From Candidatus Dadabacteria bacterium (GTDB taxonomy: Bacteria; J088): a DNA stretch of 5,855 nucleotides. Positions 1 through 5,072 of this stretch are shown piece by piece (the stretch's first letter is position 1; each line of letters starts with the position of its first letter). The DNA lies in contig RFIY01000273.1 of the NCBI GenBank assembly GCA_003695505.1, positions 1-5,855 on the forward strand, given 5' to 3'. The translations under genes and the position numbers were made by a program. Under the pieces are notes generated by a model. It was not told where the DNA came from, made no database searches, and saw only the letters and a program-made list of their open reading frames with translations.

Positions 1-1
1 G

Positions 2-415
2 CCCGGCCGCGCCACACCTGAGCGGATGCAACCTGTCGCCGCCAACTGGCTGGGCCAGCATGACTTCGCCGCCGCGCACAACCGCGCCCGCTCCCAGGCG
101 GAGCATACGATTCGTACGCTGACGCGCAGCGAAGTCCGCCTCGGTCCGGGCGGCCTCGCCGAGTACATCGTCTCGGGCCCCGGCTTTCTGACGCACCAGG
201 TGCGCATTCTTGCCGGCACGCTCGCGGCGGTTGCTCAGGGGCGTTTCGATCTGCACGATGTGCAGCGGGCCATGTTGTCCCGTGACCGGCAACGGCTCGG
301 GCCGACCGCGCCGGCACACGGCCTGACACTGGAGCGGATCCACATCCCGCCCGCCGACTGGGCCGACCCATGGCCGGTCGCCGACCCGAACACCGCGGTC
401 ACACCAGCCGACTGA
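2..415 (+). CDS. truA: tRNA pseudouridine synthase TruA family, C-terminal part (5' truncated by window edge)
   Basis: TruA isomerises uridines 38-40 in the anticodon arm of tRNAs to pseudouridine in the cytoplasm. The reading frame is open from base 2, so the gene begins outside the window. The ATG at base 26 is an internal Met, because the residues around it (ERMQPVAANWLGQHDFAA) match the family's M-x-x-AA-x-x-L-x-G-x-HDF segment. Downstream come GPGFLTHQVRILAGTL, the equivalent of the family's FLhHMVRniVGsL core, then LSRDRQRLGPTAPAHGLTLERI, the equivalent of the family's DR...g.tAPa.GL.L motif. The catalytic Asp lies in the missing N-terminal part and cannot be checked. About 20 residues rich in Pro, Ala and Asp follow the usual end of the fold. 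The family is clear; a TruA paralogue rather than the housekeeping enzyme is possible, since several usually conserved positions differ (Q for M in HQVR, ILAG for niVG). Confidence 0.85.
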   Translation, partial: PGRATPERMQPVAANWLGQHDFAAAHNRARSQAEHTIRTLTRSEVRLGPGGLAEYIVSGPGFLTHQVRILAGTLAAVAQGRFDLHDVQRAMLSRDRQRLGPTAPAHGLTLERIHIPPADWADPWPVADPNTAVTPAD

Positions 416-421
416 TCAAGA

Positions 422-440
422 ATGCCTCTACTTGAGGCAT
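422..440 (+). terminator. Hairpin just after truA, possible weak terminator or attenuator
   Basis: ATGCCTC (422-428) and GAGGCAT (434-440) form a perfect 7-bp stem with a 5-base loop, starting 6 bases after the truA stop. No T-run follows, so a standard intrinsic terminator is doubtful. TGAGGC (433-438) can instead pair with GCCTCA (454-459), giving a second, mutually exclusive stem. The hairpin may end or stabilise the truA transcript, or act on the leader of the next gene. Confidence 0.35.
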
Positions 441-549
441 CTCAGGTTGATTCGCCTCACTTCAAGCACCCGGAACGAGTGGGTACGCATGTGCGGTTAC
501 CGGTCCAGGCTGTTTCTCGGGTAAGTTGCATCCTGAACGGGAAGTGCTA

Positions 550-566
550 CCGGCGGTTCGCGCCGG
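550..566 (+). promoter_or_regulatory. GC-rich hairpin just upstream of the HMG-CoA synthase ribosome binding site
   Basis: CCGGCG (550-555) and CGCCGG (561-566) form a perfect 6-bp all-GC stem with loop GTTCG. It ends 9 bases before the Shine-Dalgarno sequence, so it would sit at the edge of the 30S landing site. It could protect the mRNA 5' end or tune translation. It could also be a by-product of high GC content. Confidence 0.3.
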
Positions 567-575
567 CAAACCAAC

Positions 576-582
576 AAAGGAG
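576..582 (+). promoter_or_regulatory. Ribosome binding site that fixes the HMG-CoA synthase start
   Basis: AAAGGAG lies 7 bases before the ATG at 590. This decides between the ATG at 590 and the earlier in-frame ATG at 422, which has no such site. Confidence 0.8.
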
Positions 583-589
583 ACAAGCC

Positions 590-1720
590 ATGACCCGACT
601 GTTTGACGCAGGTATCGCCAGCCTCGGCCTCGCATTCCCCTCGCTGGGCATCGATGTTCGCGAGCTCGCACGGGTTCGGGACATCGATCCGAACAAATTC
701 ACGCTCGGGCTGGGCTGTGGTACGATCGCCCTCTGCGATCAGGACGAAAACGCCGTCACGCTCGGCGCGAAGGCCGCTCGCCGCGCTCTGGAGCGCTGGG
801 ACGGGACACTGGAGGACATCGGCATGATCGTCGTCGGCACCGAAACCGCCGCCGACATGAGCCGCCCGCTGTCCGCGTTCATCGCCGAGGAGCTCGGCCT
901 CGAAGGCGCGGTTCGCTCCTACGAAGTCAAACACGCCTGCTATGGCGGAACGCTCGCACTGCGCCAGGCCCTGGAATGGAAGGCGTCCGGCGCGGCCGGC
1001 GACAAGGCTGCACTGGTCATCGCCAGTGACGTCGCCCTGTACGGCGAATGCGACGGCGGCGAACCGACCTCGGGTGCCGGCGCGGTTGCATTCATCGTCG
1101 ACAAACCGACCGTCGCGGCCGTCGAAATCGACAGTTACGCATGGAGCAAGCCGGCGTTCGACTTCTGGCGGCCGGTCGGCGAAGATTACCCCCGCGTCGA
1201 CGGCAAGTTCAGCCTCGATTGCTACAACGAGGCGGTCGAACACTGCTTTGCGCAGCGCATCGGCGACGCATCGGCGGCGTCTGTACTGAGCCAGTATGAC
1301 GCGATCTGCTTTCATGTGCCCTTCCCGAAAATGGTCAAGAAGGGCGTCACGCGGCTCGGCGAACACTTCCAGCTCGGCGAGGACGTGACCGGCAAGCTCT
1401 TCGCCGAGAAGGTCGACCCGACGATGGCCTGGAATCGCGAGGTCGGCAATTGCTACACGGCCGCGCTCTGGATCGCGGTTGCGCGCGCACTTGCCGATCA
1501 GGGCCCAGGCGCGCATGTCGCCGCGTTCTCCTATGGCTCCGGCTTCGGCGCCGAACTGCTCGGCCTGGTTGCCGGCGATGCGGCTGCCGACGCCGCCTGG
1601 GTCGCCGACGTGGAGCAGGATCTTGCCGCACGCCGCCTGCTGACCGGTGAGGAGTACCTGGATTATCGGGCGGCCCGCCGCAAGGAGGTCCGCGAGGTGC
1701 CGCTGCGCCAGACAGCCTGA
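590..1720 (+). CDS. Hydroxymethylglutaryl-CoA synthase (MvaS type), 376 aa
   Basis: This enzyme would condense acetyl-CoA with acetoacetyl-CoA to give HMG-CoA, the first committed step of the mevalonate route, in the cytoplasm. The thiolase fold is covered end to end, and 376 residues is close to bacterial MvaS size (about 385-390). The catalytic residues are present: Glu85 in VVGTE, Cys117 in KHACYGG (the acyl-enzyme cysteine) and His242 in FHVPFPKM. Other family marks are GEPTSGAGAVA (157-167), DFWRP (191-195), VGNCYT (285-290) and FSYGSG (313-318). GEPT, DFWRP and FHVPFPKM point to the mevalonate type; HMG synthases of polyketide beta-branching usually have AEPSAGAG, a DTCRP-like motif and HTPFGGM. 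One departure is GLGCGT (40-45), where MvaS usually has GIGQ. The start is the ATG with AAAGGAG 7 bases upstream. No reductase, kinase or other mevalonate gene is visible nearby. The family is secure; the pathway it serves is not known. Confidence 0.9.
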   Translation: MTRLFDAGIASLGLAFPSLGIDVRELARVRDIDPNKFTLGLGCGTIALCDQDENAVTLGAKAARRALERWDGTLEDIGMIVVGTETAADMSRPLSAFIAEELGLEGAVRSYEVKHACYGGTLALRQALEWKASGAAGDKAALVIASDVALYGECDGGEPTSGAGAVAFIVDKPTVAAVEIDSYAWSKPAFDFWRPVGEDYPRVDGKFSLDCYNEAVEHCFAQRIGDASAASVLSQYDAICFHVPFPKMVKKGVTRLGEHFQLGEDVTGKLFAEKVDPTMAWNREVGNCYTAALWIAVARALADQGPGAHVAAFSYGSGFGAELLGLVAGDAAADAAWVADVEQDLAARRLLTGEEYLDYRAARRKEVREVPLRQTA

Positions 1721-1745
1721 ACGACCTCGGACAGGCGAGACGACG

Positions 1746-1771
1746 CGAGCCGCCCATCGTTGGGCGGCTCG
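1746..1771. terminator. Bidirectional terminator hairpin between convergent genes
   Basis: CGAGCCGCCCA (1746-1756) and TGGGCGGCTCG (1761-1771) form a perfect 11-bp stem with the 4-base loop TCGT. It begins 26 bases after the HMG-CoA synthase stop and lies 29 bases past the end of the dehydrogenase gene on the other strand. The tract after the stem on the + strand (TGCTGTTTC) has only a short T-run, and on the - strand there is no good T-run. The position between two converging genes and the stem strength make it the likely end for both transcripts. Confidence 0.75.
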
Positions 1772-1799
1772 TGCTGTTTCGACCATGGTTCGTGCTGGT

Positions 1800-2606
1800 T
1801 CAGCGACCCCCGAGCGCGGCAATGCGCGCGGTCGCCCAGCGGCCGAAGCGTTCCGTGACTGTGTCATTGAGCGCCAGGGTGCGCGCGAGTCCGCGATAGG
1901 GCCTGGGGGCGACAATGACAGGCCTGTTCCTGGCCACGCCACGCAACGTCGCGGTCGCCATCTGCCGCGGCGTCAACCAGCCCGTCAGGCGGCCAACCTG
2001 ATCCAGGGCTTCGCCGCGTTCGATCCCACCAATCATCTTGCCGTTGTCGGCCATCGGCGTGCGCACGAAACCCGGACAGACGACGCTGACGCGGACGTTA
2101 TGACGCGCCGCCTCGGGACGCAACGCGCGGGACAGCCCGACGACGGCATGCTTCGACGCGCTGTAGGCGACCGCGCCCGGCGTCGCGATCAGCCCCGCGA
2201 CCGATGCCGTGTTGACGATGTGGCCGCTGCGCTGCACGCGCATCAGTTCGTAGGCGGTTCGGACACCGTGGACGACGCCGTTGATGTTCACATCGATGAC
2301 CCGCTGCCAGTCGTCCGCATCGGCGTGTTCCGCGAGCCCGATGACGACGACGCCCGCATTGTTGAACACATAGTCGATGCGACCGTGCGCCTCGGCGAAA
2401 CTTCGGATCGAGCGATCGACGGCATCACCGTCGCGCACGTCAACCTGTTCGAATGCGCAGCCGCGTGGCAGATCGCTCTTGTTGGGGCTGGCAATGTCGA
2501 CGATTCTGACCGTTGCGCCCCGGTCAACGAGCTGTTCGGCAAGCGCCCGGCCGATGCCCGACGCCCCGCCAGAGATCCAGGCGGTTTTTCCAGAAAACGA
2601 TGTCAT
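1800..2606 (-). CDS. Short-chain dehydrogenase/reductase (SDR), NAD-type, 268 aa
   Basis: This is a classical SDR that would interconvert an alcohol and a ketone. The Rossmann glycine motif is SGGASGIG (12-19), with Ser where many SDRs have Thr. Asp37 at the end of the second strand (RIVDI) favours NAD over NADP. Asp56-Val57 fits the adenine pocket, and NNAG is at 82-85. The catalytic tetrad is Asn107, Ser135 (NTASVAG), Tyr148 and Lys152 (YSASK). The PGFVRTPM stretch (178-185) is the usual post-catalytic loop. The ATG at 2606 has AGGAG (complement of 2614-2618) 7 bases upstream and makes an ATGA overlap with the stop of the monooxygenase gene before it, so translation is probably coupled. The frame extends further 5', but those codons overlap the monooxygenase and match no SDR. 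With a Baeyer-Villiger enzyme as partner, the likely job is oxidation of a secondary alcohol to the ketone. The substrate is unknown; reduction in the other direction is possible. Confidence 0.9.
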   Translation of the reverse strand: MTSFSGKTAWISGGASGIGRALAEQLVDRGATVRIVDIASPNKSDLPRGCAFEQVDVRDGDAVDRSIRSFAEAHGRIDYVFNNAGVVVIGLAEHADADDWQRVIDVNINGVVHGVRTAYELMRVQRSGHIVNTASVAGLIATPGAVAYSASKHAVVGLSRALRPEAARHNVRVSVVCPGFVRTPMADNGKMIGGIERGEALDQVGRLTGWLTPRQMATATLRGVARNRPVIVAPRPYRGLARTLALNDTVTERFGRWATARIAALGGR

Positions 2607-4144
2607 GCTGTGGCTCCTGTACTGCTGAATCGGTAGTGTCGCAGCGGAAACGCGCGGCTGTGCAACCACATTTCCGCACCCGAGGAGGGTCGCAGGAAGG
2701 GTGCATCGCCGTGGCTGTCGAAATAGTAGCTGTTCGCCGCGCCGCAATTGTTGTTGAAAAAGACCGTATTCTTCTGGCGTTTGAGGATCCGCTGGAAGTA
2801 GCGGTCATTCGCCTCCTTGCGCACCTCGACGCGTGTCGCGCCGCGGCGTCTGGCGGCCTGAATGCAACGCAGCGCGTGGTACGTCTGCGCTTCAACCATC
2901 GAAAACCATGAAGCTCCGGTCGTTGCATACGGGCCGAGAACGAGAAAGAGGTTCGGAAAGCCGGGAACGGTCGCGCCCTCGTACGCCTGGTAGCGGTTCT
3001 GCTCCCAGAATTCGGCCAGACCCTGTCCCTGACGACCGATCACCTCGAACGGGGGAAAATTGCCCGGTTCGAACACCTTGAAGCCGGTCGCGCAGATCAG
3101 CAGATCGACGCGCCGGTGACGACCATCTGCCGTGGTGACACCGGTCTTCGTGACACGCTGGATCGGCTCGGTCACCAGTTCGACATTGTCACGGTTAAAG
3201 GTCTTCCAGTATTCGCTGGAGAAGCTCGGACGCTTGCAACCGAACCCATACTGTGGTGTCAGCTTGCGGCGCAGCTCCGGGTCATCGACCTGGGATTCGA
3301 GGTGGTTCAGGCACAACTGCTCGATCGCGCGGATCAGAAACGGGAGTTGCCGGTTGTAGACGATGCCGAAGACCATGATGATCTCGGTCAGCAAGGATGT
3401 GGCCTGCCGGACCGACTTTTGTGTCAGGGGCAATTGCCGAAACAGCCGGCGCACCGTCGCGGGGATCTCCGCGTCCGGCTTGGGCAGGATCCAGATCGGC
3501 GTGCGCTGAAACACATGCATCTGTTTCACTCGCGGCGCCATCGCAGGCACGAGCTGCACGGCCGTCGCACCGGTGCCGATCACCGCGACACGCTGACCGG
3601 ACCAGTCGTAGCTGTGATCCCAGCGCGCCGAGTGCATCAGCTTGCCCCCGAAGTTTTCCAGCCCAGGGATGTCGGGCATCTTGGGATGAATCAGACCACC
3701 CGTCGCCCCGATCAGGAAACGGGCCGTCCAGACACGCCCATCCGCCGCGTACAGCCGCCAGAGATCGTAACGCTCGTCGAACTCGGCACGGCGAACCTCG
3801 ACACCGAAGCGCATGTGCGGCTTCACACCGTACTTCTCGGCACAATGATGCGCGTAGGCCTGCAGCTCGCGTCCGGGTGCGAACACGCGGGACCAGTCCG
3901 GGTTCGGTTCGAACGAAAACGAATAGGTGAACGAGGTGATGTCGACGGCAATGCCGGGATAGGTGTTGTCCCGCCAGGTGCCACCCAGGTCGTCGGCCTG
4001 CTCGAGAATCACGAAGTTGTCGATACCCGCATCACGCAGGCGAATCCCTGCGCCGATACCCGAGAAGCCCGCACCGACGACGATCGCCTCATATTCTGGC
4101 GCGGTGCGCCGTTCCGTCTGAATAGTGGTAGCCGGTTCAGCCAT
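2603..4144 (-). CDS. Type I Baeyer-Villiger monooxygenase (FAD, NADPH), 513 aa
   Basis: The enzyme would use FAD, NADPH and O2 to insert an oxygen next to a ketone, giving an ester or lactone. An N-terminal FAD Rossmann motif, GAGFSG (24-29), is followed by GGTWRDNTYPG (54-64), typical of the class. The full fingerprint FxGxxxHxxxW(P/D) is present as Phe165-Gly167-His171-Trp175-Asp176. A second Rossmann motif, GTGATA (190-195), binds NADPH, followed by VFQRTPIWILP (211-221). CKRPSFSSEYWKTFNRDNVEL (303-323) contains the arginine region that stabilises the flavin peroxide, and CATGF (351-355) closes the core. The length is usual for the family. The ATG at 4144 has AGGAGG 6 bases upstream; an in-frame ATG 30 bases earlier lacks a site this good. 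It is first in a two-gene operon with the SDR and divergent from a GntR regulator, with an operator-like palindrome 20-43 bases before its start. Substrate range (alkanone, cyclic ketone, terpene or steroid) cannot be told from motifs. Confidence 0.9.
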   Translation of the reverse strand: MAEPATTIQTERRTAPEYEAIVVGAGFSGIGAGIRLRDAGIDNFVILEQADDLGGTWRDNTYPGIAVDITSFTYSFSFEPNPDWSRVFAPGRELQAYAHHCAEKYGVKPHMRFGVEVRRAEFDERYDLWRLYAADGRVWTARFLIGATGGLIHPKMPDIPGLENFGGKLMHSARWDHSYDWSGQRVAVIGTGATAVQLVPAMAPRVKQMHVFQRTPIWILPKPDAEIPATVRRLFRQLPLTQKSVRQATSLLTEIIMVFGIVYNRQLPFLIRAIEQLCLNHLESQVDDPELRRKLTPQYGFGCKRPSFSSEYWKTFNRDNVELVTEPIQRVTKTGVTTADGRHRRVDLLICATGFKVFEPGNFPPFEVIGRQGQGLAEFWEQNRYQAYEGATVPGFPNLFLVLGPYATTGASWFSMVEAQTYHALRCIQAARRRGATRVEVRKEANDRYFQRILKRQKNTVFFNNNCGAANSYYFDSHGDAPFLRPSSGAEMWLHSRAFPLRHYRFSSTGATA

Positions 4145-4150
4145 GGACGT

Positions 4151-4156
4151 CCTCCT
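4151..4156 (-). promoter_or_regulatory. Ribosome binding site of the Baeyer-Villiger monooxygenase gene
   Basis: On the minus strand the site reads AGGAGG, 6 bases before the ATG at 4144. It is a near-perfect Shine-Dalgarno sequence and supports this start over the earlier in-frame ATG at 4174. Confidence 0.8.
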
Positions 4157-4163
4157 GTTATCC

Positions 4164-4187
4164 GTATGGCACACTGTACCATACAGT
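4164..4187. promoter_or_regulatory. Candidate operator: two overlapping palindromes in the divergent control region
   Basis: GTATGG (4164-4169) and CCATAC (4179-4184) are perfect inverted arms. The 9 bases between them are themselves mostly symmetric, so the 21-base site has only one mismatched pair apart from its central base. A second perfect palindrome, ACTGTA-CCA-TACAGT (4173-4187), overlaps its right half. GntR proteins usually bind sites of the form GT-Nx-AC, and both palindromes fit. The site lies 20-43 bases before the monooxygenase start and about 90 bases before the regulator start. On the minus strand TATGGT (complement of 4178-4183) could be a -10 element inside the site, but no good -35 is seen. 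I infer binding by the adjacent regulator, blocking the monooxygenase promoter. Confidence 0.6.
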
Positions 4188-4276
4188 CAGCGACCGCGCA
4201 TTAAGGCCGCACAGACCGAGCCGATCAGCGATGGCGAGCTGCTATCCTGAACAGAAGCCGAGTGAAGGAGTTCCTG

Positions 4277-5062
4277 TTGCGTACAAATCCGCTGACGCCG
4301 CGCAAACGGGTCGAAGACGTTGTCGAACAACTGGCCTGGCGCATCATTTCCGGCCGACTCGCCCCGGGTGACCTGTTGCCGTCGGTCCGCGCGATCGCGC
4401 AGGAATTCGACATCAATCCGTCGACCGCACAGATCGTCCTTGGGCAACTGTCGGCGCTCGGCTTCGTCGAAACCCGCCCCGGCATCGGCGCGGTCGTCCG
4501 CGACATCCGCCTCTACGGTGGCATGTCGACGTGGCGCTATCTGTTCCGCTTTGCCCATGAAGTCCCGGATCTCGCCGCCGACGTCCTCGCCGACCTGCTC
4601 GAGCTGCGCCTGATGCTGGTCTTCCATACGCTCGAACGCATCGCTGCGGCCCCGGACAGGGCCAATCCCGGCGACGCCCGCGCCGCCTTCGCGCGCATGC
4701 GCGCGCTCGCGCAACAGGGGCGCTGCGAGTTGCAGGCCTTCGCCGAAGCTGAGCTTGAAGTCGCACGACGCTGCGTCTTTGCAGTCGGCCAGACCGCGAT
4801 CATCGGAACGTTCAACTCGTTGACGGATGCCTTGTGGGATACCCCGCTGGTCATCGACGCGATGTATCCCAACCCGTCCGCCAACATCGCGGTCTGGGAC
4901 TGGGTGCTTGATCGATGGGAGCAGCGCACACTCTGCCTTCGCGATGTTCCGCGCCTGCGGAGCCTCGTCAAGGGATTCGATCGGGCGACGATCTGGCGAT
5001 TCCGAACGCTGTTGTTACCCGGTACCGCCGAGGCGTCTTCAGCCGAAAGAGCGACCGGATAA
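4277..5062 (+). CDS. GntR-family transcriptional regulator, FadR-like, 261 aa
   Basis: This is a DNA-binding regulator with an N-terminal winged helix-turn-helix (about residues 12-75) of clear GntR type: LAPGDLLPSVRAIAQEF (28-44), then NPSTAQIVLGQLSALGFVETRPGIGAVV (47-74). The C-terminal half (about 95-245) is all-helical. Its FAEAELEVARRCVFAVGQ segment (155-172) lines up by eye with FAELDYNIFRGLAFASGN of E. coli FadR, including Arg where metal-binding FCD domains have His. This suggests an acyl-CoA-type or other organic ligand rather than a metal-bound carboxylate. The chosen start is TTG at 4277, with AAGGAG (4265-4270) 6 bases upstream. A GTG at 4262 would add 5 residues, but it overlaps that site and has no Shine-Dalgarno of its own. 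It is divergent from the monooxygenase-dehydrogenase operon with a palindromic site between, so local control and perhaps autoregulation are likely. Family sure; ligand inferred. Confidence 0.85.
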   Translation: MRTNPLTPRKRVEDVVEQLAWRIISGRLAPGDLLPSVRAIAQEFDINPSTAQIVLGQLSALGFVETRPGIGAVVRDIRLYGGMSTWRYLFRFAHEVPDLAADVLADLLELRLMLVFHTLERIAAAPDRANPGDARAAFARMRALAQQGRCELQAFAEAELEVARRCVFAVGQTAIIGTFNSLTDALWDTPLVIDAMYPNPSANIAVWDWVLDRWEQRTLCLRDVPRLRSLVKGFDRATIWRFRTLLLPGTAEASSAERATG

Positions 5063-5072
5063 CGTCCGCGTC

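Larger units (their letters stand above)
416..589 (+). other. Intergenic leader between truA and the HMG-CoA synthase gene
   Basis: This 174-base gap holds hairpins at 422-440 and 550-566 and the ribosome binding site at 576-582. The HMG-CoA synthase frame stays open back to an ATG at 422, but that ATG sits inside a hairpin, has no Shine-Dalgarno sequence, and the extra residues do not belong to the enzyme family. I found no convincing sigma-70 promoter. The best match, TTCAAG (461-466) and TACGCA (484-489) with 17 bases between, agrees with consensus at only about half of its positions or fewer. The promoter may be non-canonical, or the gene may be read from truA. Confidence 0.5.

Noticed and set aside
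422-589. N-terminal extension of the HMG-CoA synthase from an ATG at 422
   Set aside because: The ATG is buried in a hairpin and lacks a Shine-Dalgarno site. The extra 56 residues do not belong to the family, while the ATG at 590 has a strong site.
1769-1801. Imperfect direct repeat (TCGTGCTGTTTC and TCGTGCTGGTTC), 21 bases apart, beside the terminator
   Set aside because: There are only two short copies in the tail region between convergent genes; no known element or promoter is nearby.
497-1942. A 481-codon open frame on the minus strand opposite the HMG-CoA synthase gene
   Set aside because: It is low-complexity, Arg/Ala/Asp-rich and has no recognisable domain. Long antisense frames arise from GC-biased third positions, and the sense frame has intact catalytic motifs.
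1647-2636. A 329-codon plus-strand frame over the end of the HMG-CoA synthase, the terminator and the SDR
   Set aside because: It runs through the terminator and antisense to a clear SDR, with no recognisable domain and no ribosome binding site evidence.
3116-4204. A 362-codon open frame on the plus strand opposite the monooxygenase gene
   Set aside because: The minus strand carries a complete flavoprotein with all motifs. The plus frame shows no family match and covers the divergent promoter region.
4690-4705. A 16-base perfect palindrome of GC alternation within the regulator gene
   Set aside because: It is made of GCG/CGC codons for Ala and Arg in a very GC-rich stretch and is best explained by codon bias.
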